Below are positions 1 to 9,456 of a stretch of DNA of 64,000 bases, in pieces. Numbering within the stretch: the first letter of the stretch is position 1; each line of letters starts with the position of its first letter. The position numbers and the translations under genes were made by a program. Location of the stretch: the NCBI GenBank assembly GCA_024233215.1, contig JACKPW010000018.1, forward strand, positions 86,071-150,070, read 5' to 3'. Under the pieces are notes generated by a model, which was given only the letters and a program-made list of their open reading frames with translations, made no database searches and was not told where the DNA came from. The DNA is from Verrucomicrobiales bacterium (GTDB lineage Bacteria > Verrucomicrobiota > Verrucomicrobiia > Limisphaerales > J093).

Positions 1-1
1 A

Positions 2-2821
2 TCGCGCACACTGTTCGATCCCCCTGACCGGCGGCTGCTCGGTGACATCGACCTGCACTGGGACGGCGGGAAACTGCTGGTGGCGATGCCCGACGCACGC
101 AACAACTGGCAGGTCATGGAAGTGAACACCGCGGATGGCGCCAGCCGCCAGCTCACGCCGCACGGAATCCCGGACGTGCACAACTACGATCCCTGCTATC
201 TGCCGGACGACCGAATCCTCTTCATCTCGACCGCAGCCCTTCAGGGCGTCCCGTGCAACTCGGGGGTCATCGTCGGCATGATGTACCAGATGCAGGCTGA
301 CGGCACGGGCATCCGCCAGGTCTGTTTCGAGCAGGACCACGACTACACCCCGAGCATTCTCAACGACGGGCGGGTGCTCTATCTGCGCTGGGACTACACC
401 GACACGCCGCATGTCTGGAACCGGATTCTCATGAGCATGAACCCGGACGGCACGGCCCAGCAGGAGTATTACGGCAGCAACTCCTACTGGCCGAATGCCG
501 CGTTCTTCGGTCGCGCCGTTCCCGGTCATCCCACCCAGATCGCCGCCATCGTCACCGGCCATCACGAGGGCCGCGTCGGAGAATTGGTCCTCCTCGATCC
601 CACCCGGGGCCGGTCGGAAGCCGACGGGGTGGTGCAACGCATTCCGGGACGCAACCGGCCCGTGACGCCGGTCATCGAGGACAAGCCAACCGAGCACAGC
701 TGGCCCAAGTTCCTGCATCCCTGGCCACTGAACGAACACTACCTGCTCGTCGCCGCCAAACCTTCGCCCAACGACCTGTGGGGCATCTATCTCGTCGACA
801 CTTTCGACAACCTGGTCCTGCTGCGCGAGGAGGAGGACTACGGGCTGTTCGAACCGATCCCCTTCCGCCCGCGGCCGCGGCCGCCGGTCATTCCCGATCA
901 GGTCCGGCCCGAACGCGACGATGCCCTGGTGTACCTGCAGGACGTGTATCGCGGCCCCGGTTTGAAGGGAGTGCCGCGAGGCACGGTGAAGGAACTGCGC
1001 GTCTTCACCTACCACTTCGGCTACCAGCGGATGGCGGGCATCGATCATCGCGTCGGCAGTGATGGGCCCTGGGAGGTCAAACGGGTCCTGGGCACGGTGC
1101 CGGTGGAGGAGGATGGCTCGGCATTGTTTCGCGTGCCCGCGAAGACTCCGTTGTCGGTTCAACCGCTGGACGCCGACGGCAGGGCGCTCGCGCTCATGCG
1201 CAGTTGGATGACCGCCCAACCCGGTGAGGTGCTGTCCTGTGCCGGATGCCACGAGAACCATGGCACGACCGGGGACGCCAAGAATGCGCAGGCGCTGCAG
1301 CAACCGCCGCGGGAACTAAAGGAATGGCACGGTCCCGTTCGCGGCTTCAGCTTTGCGCGGGAGGTGCAGCCGGTCCTCGACCGCCACTGCGTCGGCTGCC
1401 ACAACGGCGAGGCCAGGGAGGACGGTCGCCGGATTCCCGACCTGCGCGGCGACCAGGGCCGTTTCCTGGCTTATCAGCATGGCGACCCCACCCTCCGCGA
1501 GGTTGAAGCCGCCTCCAAGGCCGAGTTGCTCGGCAGCTACGCCGGCGTTTTTGAGCCCAGCTACATCACGCTGCGAAAACTCGTTCGCGTGGGGGGACTC
1601 GAAAGCGACCTGCATCCGCTGCCGCCCGGTGAGTTCCATGCGAACACCTCGGAGCTGGTCCAGATGCTGCGAAAGGGACATCACCACGTGCGGCTCGACG
1701 CGGAGGCGTGGGATCGGCTCATCACCTGGATCGATCTCAACGCCCCGTGCCAGGGCACCTGGGCGGAGGTCTCACGAATCCCCATCAAGAACCAACCCGA
1801 CCGGCGCCTCGAGCTGCGGAGCCTCTACGGCGGGGTGGTGGAGAAATGCGAAGCCGTGCCCGAAATCGCTGCCGCCCCGGTCACTCCGGTAATGCCTGAG
1901 CCGGAGGTCCGGCGGGAGGCTGCAACGCCCGCCTGTCCGGGTTGGCCCTTCGGGCCCGCGGAGGCCGTGGCTCGCCAGACCGCCGGCGGACTTGTGGATC
2001 GCACCCTGGATCTCGGCGGAGGCATTACCCTCGAACTCAAGCACGTGCCCGCCGGGAGGTTTGTCATGGGCGATCCCAACGGCGATGCAGACGAACTTCC
2101 GCTGCGGGTGGTCGAGGTCCCGGAGTCGTTCTGGTTGACGAAAACCGAGGTGACCAACGAACAGTTCCGGCAGTTCGATCCCGGACACGACAGCCGGTTT
2201 GAGCATCGCTCCTCGTGGATCTTCGACGAGGCCTACCTGGGCTGGCCCCTGAACCAGCCGCGCCAGCCGGTGGTCCGGGTCTCATGGCAGGAGGCGATGG
2301 GCTTCTGCGAGTGGCTCTCGGCGCGCACCGGGTTGCGCGTCACGCTCCCCACCGAGGCACAGTGGGAATATGCCTGTCGGGCCGGCACGGCCACGCCGCT
2401 GTCCTTCGGCGACGTCGACGCGGACTTCGCCCCGTTCGCCAATCTCGCCGATGCCTCCCTCCGGCTTCTGGCAACACAGGGCTGGCGACCGAAGGCGCCC
2501 GACCTCGTGGCCCGGGTCGACGCGGTGAACGACGGGGCGCTGGTCACCGTGGAGGTGGGCGGCTTCGCGCCGAACGCCTGGGGCCTTTACGACATGCACG
2601 GCAACGCCGCCGAATGGACCCGCTCCGCGGACCCTGCGGATCCCGCGGCCCGAATCGTCCGGGGCGGTTCCTGGCGGGATCGGCCGCACCGGGCCCGCTC
2701 GGCCTTCCGCCTGAGCTACCCCGCGTGGCAGAAGGTCTTCAACGTCGGCTTTCGGGTCGTGGTGTCAGCCGATGATCCCGGTGCGGAAATGGCCCGCAAC
2801 GAGACATTTCACGGGAACTAA
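2..2821 (+). CDS. HzsA-related diheme protein with C-terminal formylglycine-generating-enzyme-like (SUMF1) domain, 5' end outside window
   Basis: The frame is open from base 2, so the true start lies upstream; the GTG at 80 is internal, because the residues before it (LFDPPDRRLLGDIDLHW) read as normal protein. About 939 residues are visible. Roughly residues 1-290 look like a TolB/WD-type propeller with Asp-rich blades. Two c-type heme motifs follow, CAGCH near residue 413 and CVGCH near 463, in a stretch like the middle domain of hydrazine-synthase-alpha-related proteins. From about 660 to the end is an FGE/SUMF1-like domain (PAGRFVMGD, LPTEAQWEYACRAG, YDMHGNAAEW, VRGGSW, GFRVV). Proteins of this build are known from planctomycetes and verrucomicrobia, mostly uncharacterised; the FGE-like part is often a non-catalytic fold. 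Periplasmic location is inferred from the heme motifs. There is no basis to propose hydrazine synthesis. Confidence 0.85.
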   Translation, partial: SRTLFDPPDRRLLGDIDLHWDGGKLLVAMPDARNNWQVMEVNTADGASRQLTPHGIPDVHNYDPCYLPDDRILFISTAALQGVPCNSGVIVGMMYQMQADGTGIRQVCFEQDHDYTPSILNDGRVLYLRWDYTDTPHVWNRILMSMNPDGTAQQEYYGSNSYWPNAAFFGRAVPGHPTQIAAIVTGHHEGRVGELVLLDPTRGRSEADGVVQRIPGRNRPVTPVIEDKPTEHSWPKFLHPWPLNEHYLLVAAKPSPNDLWGIYLVDTFDNLVLLREEEDYGLFEPIPFRPRPRPPVIPDQVRPERDDALVYLQDVYRGPGLKGVPRGTVKELRVFTYHFGYQRMAGIDHRVGSDGPWEVKRVLGTVPVEEDGSALFRVPAKTPLSVQPLDADGRALALMRSWMTAQPGEVLSCAGCHENHGTTGDAKNAQALQQPPRELKEWHGPVRGFSFAREVQPVLDRHCVGCHNGEAREDGRRIPDLRGDQGRFLAYQHGDPTLREVEAASKAELLGSYAGVFEPSYITLRKLVRVGGLESDLHPLPPGEFHANTSELVQMLRKGHHHVRLDAEAWDRLITWIDLNAPCQGTWAEVSRIPIKNQPDRRLELRSLYGGVVEKCEAVPEIAAAPVTPVMPEPEVRREAATPACPGWPFGPAEAVARQTAGGLVDRTLDLGGGITLELKHVPAGRFVMGDPNGDADELPLRVVEVPESFWLTKTEVTNEQFRQFDPGHDSRFEHRSSWIFDEAYLGWPLNQPRQPVVRVSWQEAMGFCEWLSARTGLRVTLPTEAQWEYACRAGTATPLSFGDVDADFAPFANLADASLRLLATQGWRPKAPDLVARVDAVNDGALVTVEVGGFAPNAWGLYDMHGNAAEWTRSADPADPAARIVRGGSWRDRPHRARSAFRLSYPAWQKVFNVGFRVVVSADDPGAEMARNETFHGN

Positions 2822-2935
2822 GCCGCGGTGTTTGACCCGGCGCCCACCGGCATCCTGGGCGGCGCCGGGAAAACGCGGGAACCTGACGCGGGGTTCAGGC
2901 ATCCCACTGGTTGATGGTGGGTGGCGTTGTAATGA

Positions 2936-3454
2936 ATGGACGGGAAACTGGAATTCGCAGCATTGGTCGAACGGTACTACGAGCCGCTGTACCGGTTTGC
3001 CTTCGGTCTGGCGGGTTCCGAAGCCGACGCGTGTGACCTCGTGCAGGAAACGCTCTACATCTGGGCACGCAAGCAGGGCCAACTGAAGGAACCCGGCCGC
3101 GTGAAGAGCTGGCTGTTCACCACGCTGCATCGCGAGTTCCTGCAGGGCCGTCGACGGAAGGTGCGCTTTCCCGAAGTCGAATTCGACGCGGGGCTGGCCG
3201 GGCTTCCGCCGGTGGAACCGGCCGCTTTGGAGCGGCTGGACGGCGAGCAGGCGGTGCGTCTTCTCAACCGGCTGGATCCGTTGTTTCGGGTTCCGTTGGT
3301 GCTCTTCTATCTGGAGGACCAACCGTATGAGGAGATCGCCGAGGTTCTGGAACTGCCGCTGGGCACGGTCAAGTCGCGGCTTTCGCGCGGCATGGTACAA
3401 CTGCGGGCGTTGTTCGCCCAGGAACAGGCGGCATCCGGAAGGAGGGGGGTATGA
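2936..3454 (+). CDS. ECF-type RNA polymerase sigma factor
   Basis: 172 residues, the normal size for an ECF sigma factor. The region 2 signature is visible (YEPLYRFAFGLAGSEADACD, then LVQETLYIWARK, then SWLFTTLHREF). Region 4 is near residues 117-158, with the helix-turn-helix segment EIAEVLELPLGTVKSRLSRG. The start ATG at 2936 leaves a 114-base gap after the upstream gene; no strong ribosome site is visible. The stop codon overlaps the next start (ATGA), so the following membrane protein is probably translated with it and acts as its regulator. It would redirect RNA polymerase to an envelope- or stress-related regulon; the targets cannot be told from the sequence. Confidence 0.93.
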   Translation: MDGKLEFAALVERYYEPLYRFAFGLAGSEADACDLVQETLYIWARKQGQLKEPGRVKSWLFTTLHREFLQGRRRKVRFPEVEFDAGLAGLPPVEPAALERLDGEQAVRLLNRLDPLFRVPLVLFYLEDQPYEEIAEVLELPLGTVKSRLSRGMVQLRALFAQEQAASGRRGV

Positions 3455-4206
3455 ACCGTCAGGAGTTGGGCGAGGTCTTGTTGCGTTACCGGCCGCGCAC
3501 CGCGGATGGGGAACGGCCGGAGGTCCAGGCGGCACTGGAGCTGTCCCGGCAAGATCCGGAACTGGAGTCCTGCCTGCAGGAACATCTGGCTTTCAACGCC
3601 GCAGTTCGCCGCTCCTTGCGGAGCATCCAGGCGCCGCCGGGGCTGGTCGGGCAGATCGTCTCCGAGCGCGTCGTGGCGCCCGGGCTGGGGGGAGTGCCCC
3701 GACGGTTGATCCTGGCTGGATGCGTCGTTGCCGTCGCCCTCGTGATGTTCCTCGGCCTGCAATTCTGGTGGCCGCCGCCGAACGTCGAGGGCACGTTCGC
3801 CAACTTCCGGTCCCGCATGGTGCGGACGGCCCGGCGGGGTTACGCAATGGACCTCGAATCCCACAGTGCCCCGGAGGTCCGGCAGTTTCTGCGCGACCAG
3901 GCGGGGATTGAGGACTGGGACTTGCCCGCGGAGTTGCCGGACCGACAGTTGCTGGGCTGCGCCATCCTGAAATGGCAGAACCAGCCGGCCGGCCTGGTCT
4001 GTTACGGCAGGAGCGACCAGCCGGACCTCTGGTTGTTCACCATCGCCGGGACCGCCCTGCCCGATGCCCCGACCACGGAGGAGCCGCGTGCCGCGGAGAT
4101 CAACCGCATGAACACGCTCGTTTGGACGAAGAACGGGCGGACCTATCTGCTGGTGGGCGAGGATTCACCGGAAGCCCTCCGCCGCTACGCCGGGCAGGCC
4201 GGATAG
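3451..4206 (+). CDS. Single-pass membrane protein, probable anti-sigma factor
   Basis: 251 residues. The start ATG at 3451 shares four bases with the sigma factor stop and is preceded by a strong ribosome site (GGAGGGGGG). About 80 cytoplasmic-looking residues rich in Glu/Arg are followed by one membrane helix near residues 88-107 (LILAGCVVAVALVMFLGL) and an outside domain of about 140 residues. This is the usual topology of an ECF anti-sigma factor, and the coupling to the sigma gene supports that role. The zinc-binding HxxxCxxC motif of ZAS-type anti-sigma factors is absent, so it would belong to a different subgroup. The C-terminal domain is not recognised and might sense an envelope signal. 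Confidence 0.7.
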   Translation: MNRQELGEVLLRYRPRTADGERPEVQAALELSRQDPELESCLQEHLAFNAAVRRSLRSIQAPPGLVGQIVSERVVAPGLGGVPRRLILAGCVVAVALVMFLGLQFWWPPPNVEGTFANFRSRMVRTARRGYAMDLESHSAPEVRQFLRDQAGIEDWDLPAELPDRQLLGCAILKWQNQPAGLVCYGRSDQPDLWLFTIAGTALPDAPTTEEPRAAEINRMNTLVWTKNGRTYLLVGEDSPEALRRYAGQAG

Positions 4207-4227
4207 CGCCACCCCGCCTGGCCCGGC

Positions 4228-4302
4228 AGGCGCATCTTCAATCGAGCGGTAATCGAAATGCGCGGGCTGACGTCCGCGGTTACGGAACCTGTCGAGCCAA
4301 CC
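4228..4302 (+). repeat. Copy A of a dispersed intergenic repeat
   Basis: The spacer between the convergent anti-sigma and pseudopilin genes holds a segment closely matching one at about 22676-22735. Shared blocks are CGAGCGG, AAATGCG, GCTGAC, and TCCGCGG-TACGGAACCTGT, where the dash marks one differing base. The copies sit in non-coding gaps and share the core CCGCGGYTACGG. This fits a family of short palindromic intergenic elements. Function unknown. Confidence 0.6.
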
Positions 4303-4332
4303 CATGCCGGTCACGCCCGCGCTCGCCGCCGC

Positions 4333-5238
4333 TTACTGGTTGTAGGAATGCCCGTAACCGCCTCCATCCGCGCCCCCCTCCAGGATGCTCATCCGCTCCA
4401 CCACCCAGCGCCAGTCCGCCAGTTCCTCCGGGTCGAGATAGAACGGAAGCAAGGCCCCGTCCGGTCGGGCCGGTTGCAGCGTGCTCCGAACCATCCACCG
4501 ATGCGACTCCGCGTGGCCGTCCGCGAACGAGAAGCTCGCCGCACGCCCATGGTACGACGCCGGCAGGTCAATCCACTCCCGTTCATCCGCGCGGTTGAGG
4601 AAATACCCGTCGTTGATGCTGTCCGGATGTTCGTCCACCAGCACGAACAGGCGCGAGGGCGACGGAATGTGACTGCTCCGCAGGAATTGACGGTAACCCG
4701 GGTTGTTGACGTTCATGCCCGAAACGGAGGCCGGCCCGGCGTTTCCCATCATCGCGTTCATGGAATAGCTGCGCACCCGTCGCGTCCACCCGACCCCGCG
4801 CTGCAGGGAACTGACCACCCGGTCGGCGGGACACTGGTAGACGGCCGCACTCCGTCCCACGTAGGGGCCGATTCCCCCCTCAACCAGCGCGTGGGCATTC
4901 GTGTTGTCGGGCGACAGTTCCCAGTCGAGGATGCCATCCGCCCAGTTCAGCCGGCTGCGGGCACCGACACCCCGTCCGGTGCCCGCGCCGCCGACGTTGT
5001 AGGGCAGGTACCCGCCGGCGTCGTCCGAGTAGAGCATCCACGCCGTCATCATCTGCCGCGCGTTTCCCAGACATTGGAGTGCCCGGGCCTTTTCCTTCGC
5101 CTTCGCCGCTGCCGGCAGGAGCAGCGCCGCCAGCACCGACACCACCGCGATCACCACGAGCAATTCAACCAGCGTCAGACCCCGGCACGGCGTGGGGCCG
5201 GGGCGCGGGGCGATCCTCAAATGGGCTGAACGAAACAT
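4333..5238 (-). CDS. Type II secretion/type IV pilin-like pseudopilin, H-X9-DG family
   Basis: 301 residues. The N-terminus carries a prepilin peptidase site: CRG before LTLVELLVV, with Glu at position 5 of the mature protein, then a hydrophobic helix running to about residue 43. Near the C-terminus is the H-X9-DG motif (His in SYHGRAAS, Asp-Gly in SFADGHAES), the hallmark of a family abundant in planctomycetes and verrucomicrobia. It is probably cleaved and methylated by a prepilin peptidase and placed in a pseudopilus or extracellular structure; no other secretion gene is nearby. It is transcribed convergently with the sigma/anti-sigma pair. A longer open frame on the opposite strand is only its shadow. 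Confidence 0.9.
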   Translation of the reverse strand: MFRSAHLRIAPRPGPTPCRGLTLVELLVVIAVVSVLAALLLPAAAKAKEKARALQCLGNARQMMTAWMLYSDDAGGYLPYNVGGAGTGRGVGARSRLNWADGILDWELSPDNTNAHALVEGGIGPYVGRSAAVYQCPADRVVSSLQRGVGWTRRVRSYSMNAMMGNAGPASVSGMNVNNPGYRQFLRSSHIPSPSRLFVLVDEHPDSINDGYFLNRADEREWIDLPASYHGRAASFSFADGHAESHRWMVRSTLQPARPDGALLPFYLDPEELADWRWVVERMSILEGGADGGGYGHSYNQ

Positions 5239-5611
5239 GTCAACTTATCGGACGTATTAAGTCGCTGTTACCCTTAGTCCATGCCCACTCCGGCGTCAAC
5301 GGGGGGGTTGCAGACTCGTATCAACCCGGCGACCCGAGTCCTGGTGACTCCCGGCCTCCTCCCGGCCATCCATCGGAATCTCCGGGGCCTCTCACGATCG
5401 CCCGGGGCCAGCGCTTCCCGGAGAAACTCCCCGTCCGCGGTATGCCCATCCGTCACCTTGCCGACCTGTAATGGGCAGGAAAGGTCGTTGTCAGCTTCGG
5501 GTGGGAGGCTGGTGTCGCGATGTGAAAGGCGTCCTGGTGATGCCGAAACCTCAAAAGCAAACCGTGGAAACAACAAGAAACACCGACCGTTGAAAGGAAC
5601 GGAACCAGACC
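5239..5611. other. Intergenic region between divergent pseudopilin and BON genes
   Basis: About 370 bases holding the leaders of two divergent genes. No gene-like frame with good protein character was found. A purine stretch (TGAAAGGAACGGAAC, 5591-5605) precedes the BON-protein ATG and may be its ribosome site. Promoters must lie here but no convincing -35/-10 pair could be assigned. Confidence 0.5.
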
Positions 5612-7141
5612 ATGAAGACTGAACAGACAAGACATCCCCTCCGCCCCGCGGCGGCGGCGGCTCGGACGCTCACCCTGATGGCCCTCTTGACCGGAACGCC
5701 ATTGCTGCTTTCCCCGGCCCTCGTGGCTGGGACCGACATGACCATCACCGACGATGGGATTTCCACCGCCGTCCAGCGGCACATTCACCAAGACCGGGGC
5801 CTGACGGGCGCCGCGATCAAAGTCCAGACCACCCAGGGGATTGTGAGTCTGTCCGGTGCGGTGGACAACCTGTTGGCCCGGGACCGCGCCGTCCGGATTG
5901 CCGACAGTATTCGCGGAGTGCGTTCCGTGGTTGATGAGATCACCGTCGCTCCGTTGACGCGTCCGTCCGGCGACATCCAAAAGGACATCCAAGCGGCGTT
6001 GCACCAGGATCCCGCCACCGCATCCTATTCGGTGGCTGTTTCCGTGGACGACTCGGTCGCGACGCTGACCGGCAGGGTTGGTTCCTGGGCAGAGAGACAA
6101 CTGGCGGAGAGGATCGCCAAGGGTGTCAAGGGACTCCTGCTGGTGCGTAACCACATCGAGATCGACTATGCCTCCAAGCGCACGGACCAGCAGATTGCCG
6201 ACGACGTCAAGTCCCGCCTGCAATGGGACATCTGGCTCGATGGTGACTCCATCAAGGCGAGTGTCTCCCAGGGCAAGGTGACCCTGTCGGGCAGCACCGG
6301 CAGTGCCCTTGCCAGGACCCGGGCGTTTGACGACGCGTGGGTGGACGGAGTGACGTCCGTGGACGACACCCATGTGAAGGTCGAACCTGGCACCGCCGGG
6401 GCGGATCAACGCTCGAGCAGCGACGTCCACCGGACCGACAGCGCGATCGAAAGTGCGATTCAGTCGGCTCTTCGACTCGACCCCCGGGTGGCGGCGTTCG
6501 TTCGCGACATCACGGTACGGATTGAGGACGGCACCGTGATTCTCAGTGGCAGCGTGGGCAATGTGGCCGCGAAGGACGCGGCGGAGGCGGCGGCCCGCAA
6601 CACGGTCGGCGTGGAGTGGGTGGACAACGTGCTGACGGTCTCGGCCTTTGTGAATCTACCGAGTGATTCCGATGCCGAACGGGACCTGCGAGCCGCGCTC
6701 AGGTGGAACCCGCTGATCGACAGCACCACCATTGATGCAGCGGTCGTCGATCACGTGGCGTATCTCTCGGGACGTGTTACCTCGATCCTCGAGCGGGTGG
6801 AAGCCCAGGCCGTTGCCTCCCGCACCAAGGGGGTGAAGCTCGTGCGCAATCTCCTGAAGGTCGAACCGGAGGTGACTGTCAGCTACAGCGATTGGCCGAG
6901 TTATGTGTCGGTAACCAGCGAGCCAAAACCGCCGAAGAGCGACGAGCAAATCAAGCGGGCCATTGAGAAGGCCTTCTTCTGGAGCCCCTTTGTTCATCGC
7001 GACGACATCACCGTCACAGTGGATGGCGGCGTGGCCACGTTGACCGGCACCGTGGGCAGTTGGATCGGCTGGGGCGAGGCCGACAAGGACGCGCGAAACA
7101 GCGGCGCGGCCGTTGTGCTCAATCGACTCAAGGTCCGCTAG
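5612..7141 (+). CDS. Exported protein with six tandem BON domains
   Basis: 509 residues. A signal peptide covers about residues 1-40 (hydrophobic core LTLMALLTGTPLLLSPALVAG). Six BON-type repeats follow, at roughly 48-112, 120-185, 191-258, 275-345, 353-420 and 441-508. Each has the same pattern: a leading helix (for example DQQIADDVKSRLQWD), a strand-turn like VTLSG or ATLTG, then a helix ending in a VxxVxNxLxV strand. BON domains bind phospholipid or peptidoglycan-associated surfaces and occur in OsmY and secretin-linked proteins; two or three copies are common and six is many. A periplasmic envelope-stability or osmotic-stress role is likely by analogy. The gene stands 34 bases before the decayed M16 peptidase. 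Confidence 0.88.
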   Translation: MKTEQTRHPLRPAAAAARTLTLMALLTGTPLLLSPALVAGTDMTITDDGISTAVQRHIHQDRGLTGAAIKVQTTQGIVSLSGAVDNLLARDRAVRIADSIRGVRSVVDEITVAPLTRPSGDIQKDIQAALHQDPATASYSVAVSVDDSVATLTGRVGSWAERQLAERIAKGVKGLLLVRNHIEIDYASKRTDQQIADDVKSRLQWDIWLDGDSIKASVSQGKVTLSGSTGSALARTRAFDDAWVDGVTSVDDTHVKVEPGTAGADQRSSSDVHRTDSAIESAIQSALRLDPRVAAFVRDITVRIEDGTVILSGSVGNVAAKDAAEAAARNTVGVEWVDNVLTVSAFVNLPSDSDAERDLRAALRWNPLIDSTTIDAAVVDHVAYLSGRVTSILERVEAQAVASRTKGVKLVRNLLKVEPEVTVSYSDWPSYVSVTSEPKPPKSDEQIKRAIEKAFFWSPFVHRDDITVTVDGGVATLTGTVGSWIGWGEADKDARNSGAAVVLNRLKVR

Positions 7142-7175
7142 GAGCGTTCGGTGGGCACCCTGTCCCTGATCTCCG

Positions 7176-9327
7176 ATGAGGACACGACTTCCTGCCGCCT
7201 TTGCCATCCTGAGCTCGTTGCTGGCGTGGCCGGCGTGGGCCGCACCCTCCCGGAACATCGATGGGGGGGTGCCCATTCCGTTTCAGGAGTTCACGCTGAA
7301 GAACGGTCTGAAACTCATCGTGCATGAGGACCACAAGGCGCCAATCGTGGCGGTCAACGTCTGGTATCACGTCGGCTCGAAGAACGAGCGACCGGGCCAG
7401 ACCGGTTTCGCGCATTTGTTCGAGCACTTGATGTTCAACGGGAGTGAACATTTCAAGGACGACTACTTCAAGGCGACGGAAAAGGTCGGTGCAACCGACC
7501 AGAACGGCACCGCCAACGAGGATCGCACGGACTACTTCCAGAACGTCCCGCGCGAGGCCCTGGACTACCTGCTCTGGCTGGAGTCAGACCGCATGGGCCA
7601 TCTGCTGGGCGCAGTGGACCAGGCGCGGTTGGATGAGCAGCGCGGCGTGGTGCAGAACGAGAAGCGCCAGAGCGACAACCAACCCTATGGCCTGACCGAG
7701 GAACTCATCACCAAGGGCGTCTATCCGCCCGGCCATCCCTATTCGTGGACGGTCATCGGCTCGATGGCGGATCTGGACGCCGCGAGCCTCAAGGACGTGC
7801 GGGAGTGGTTCCGGACGTACTACGGCGCAGCCAATGCAACGGTCGTGATCGCCGGGGATGTGCAGGCGGAAGCGGTGGTTGCGAAGGTCGAGCAGTACTT
7901 CGGCGACATTCCGTCCGGCCCCCCGGTGGAGCGACAGGAGGCGTGGATCGCGAAGCGCACCGGAACGCACCGGCAAATCGCCCAGGATCGCGTGCCGCAG
8001 GCGCGGCTTTATCAGGTGTGGAACATCCCGCAATTCGGCTCGGCGGACGGCGATTATCTCACGCTTGCCGCGGACGGGCGGGCGGGCGGGAAGTCATCTC
8101 GCCTGTACAAGCGGCTCGTGTTCGATGATCAGATTGCCAGCAGTGTGGTTGCCTCGGCGGGCTTGAATGAAATCGGGGGGCTCTTCCATGTCGTCGCCAC
8201 GGCTCGACCGGGCGTGCCGGTGGCGCAGGTGGAGCAGGCGGTGACTTCCACCGGTTGCAGAAGCTGCAGCTCGATGCCATGCGGCGTGAGCAAAGCGAAC
8301 CGCGCACGATGGCTCTGCGCGTCGTGCCACGGTTGCTCTACGGGGAGGGGCACGCCTACAGCATGCCGCTGACGGGATCGGGTGACGTGAACTCGGTCGA
8401 GCAATTGACCCCGGACCAGGTCAGGGACTTCCACGACACGTGGTTCAAGCCAAACCATGCGACCTTGATCGCCGTGGGTGACACGACACTGTCCGACCTT
8501 CTTCCGCGGTTGGAGAAGCGGTTCGCCTCGTGGGGGGCGGGGACATTCCCCACAAGAACCTGGCGATGGCGCCGGCGTCTGCCGACGGTACCGTCTACCT
8601 CATCGACCGGCCGGGAGCGGAGCAATCCGTGATCATCGCGGCGGACCTTGCGCCGCCGTCAACCGCCCCGAACGAAGCGGCGCTCGAGGCATTGAATGAC
8701 ATTCTGGGAGGCAGCTTCACGTCGCGTCTGAACATGAACCTGCGCGAGGACAAACACTGGCCCTACGGTGTGCGATCGACGTTGGTGGACGCCATCGGCC
8801 CACGCCCGTTCCTGGTGGTCGCGCCCGTGCAAACCGACAGGACGAAGGAGGCGGTGGCGGAATTGAGCCGGGAACTGAATGGCCTCGTGCCGACGAATCC
8901 CCCGCCCCCCGCTGAACTGGTGAAAGCGCAGCAGGACGAAACGCTGACGTTGGCGGGACGCTGGGAGACGGACCGCGCCGTGGCAAACGCGATCGCGGAC
9001 CTTGAGCGGTTCGACCGACCGGTGGACTACTTCACCCGGAACGCCGAAGCCGTCCTGGCGCCCCGCCCGGCGGATCTGCGGACCGCGGCCGGTGAGATTG
9101 TGCATCCGCGTCGGCTCGTATGGGTGGTGGTGGGTGACCGTGCCAGAATCGAAGCGGGTTTGAAGACCCTGGGAATGAGGGCGATCGGCATACTCGATCC
9201 TGACGGCCATCCGGCAGTTGCTTCTACCTCCCGGGTTGGAGACAATCCCCCGCAGTCCTTCGAGATCCACCCCGTCGCGGAAGCCGGCGGAGGCCCGGAG
9301 CCTCAGACGACCGTGATGCGGGACTGA
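7176..9327 (+). pseudogene. Decayed M16 (pitrilysin-like) zinc metallopeptidase, internal deletion plus two frame changes
   Basis: The first part (7176 to about 8245) encodes a signal peptide (MRTRLPAAFAILSSLLAWPA) and an M16 N-domain with the inverted zinc motif H80-LFE-H84 and the downstream Glu in VVQNEKRQ. An M16 C-domain follows, ending at VAQVEQAV. The reading then jumps frame near 8245 and resumes at LQKLQLDAMRREQ, which in two-unit M16 proteins belongs to the end of the second N-domain. About 200 residues therefore seem missing. A second frame change lies near 8540 in a G-rich run (TGGGGGGCGGGG). The rest (LGGSFTSRLNMNLREDKHW and on) continues to 9327. A full-length relative would be about 900 residues; here about 717 codons remain. 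The deletion argues for a true pseudogene; the G-run shift alone could be a sequencing error. Confidence 0.8.
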
Positions 9328-9456
9328 ATCCCGCGTCGGGCGATTTGTCGGCGGGCTCGGCCGGGGCGTTGGCCGTTGGGAAGCAGTCTCTGCGACCGCC
9401 TGCGGGGGGCTGGATAAACTCGTGCACTTGCTCGAAGGGCTCCAGGAAGGTGCCTG

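Noticed and set aside
2..2821. Hydrazine synthesis (anammox) role for the HzsA-related protein
   Set aside because: Only the fold of part of the chain is related; no hydrazine synthase beta/gamma or dehydrogenase genes are near, and such relatives are common in non-anammox bacteria.
4258..5229. 323-codon plus-strand frame over the pseudopilin gene
   Set aside because: The minus strand has a prepilin cleavage site and the H-X9-DG motif; the plus-strand product is Arg/Pro-rich and featureless.
7176..9327. Programmed frameshifting in the M16 gene
   Set aside because: About 200 residues are also missing at the first join and there are two shifts in a row, which fits decay or error better than a programmed event.
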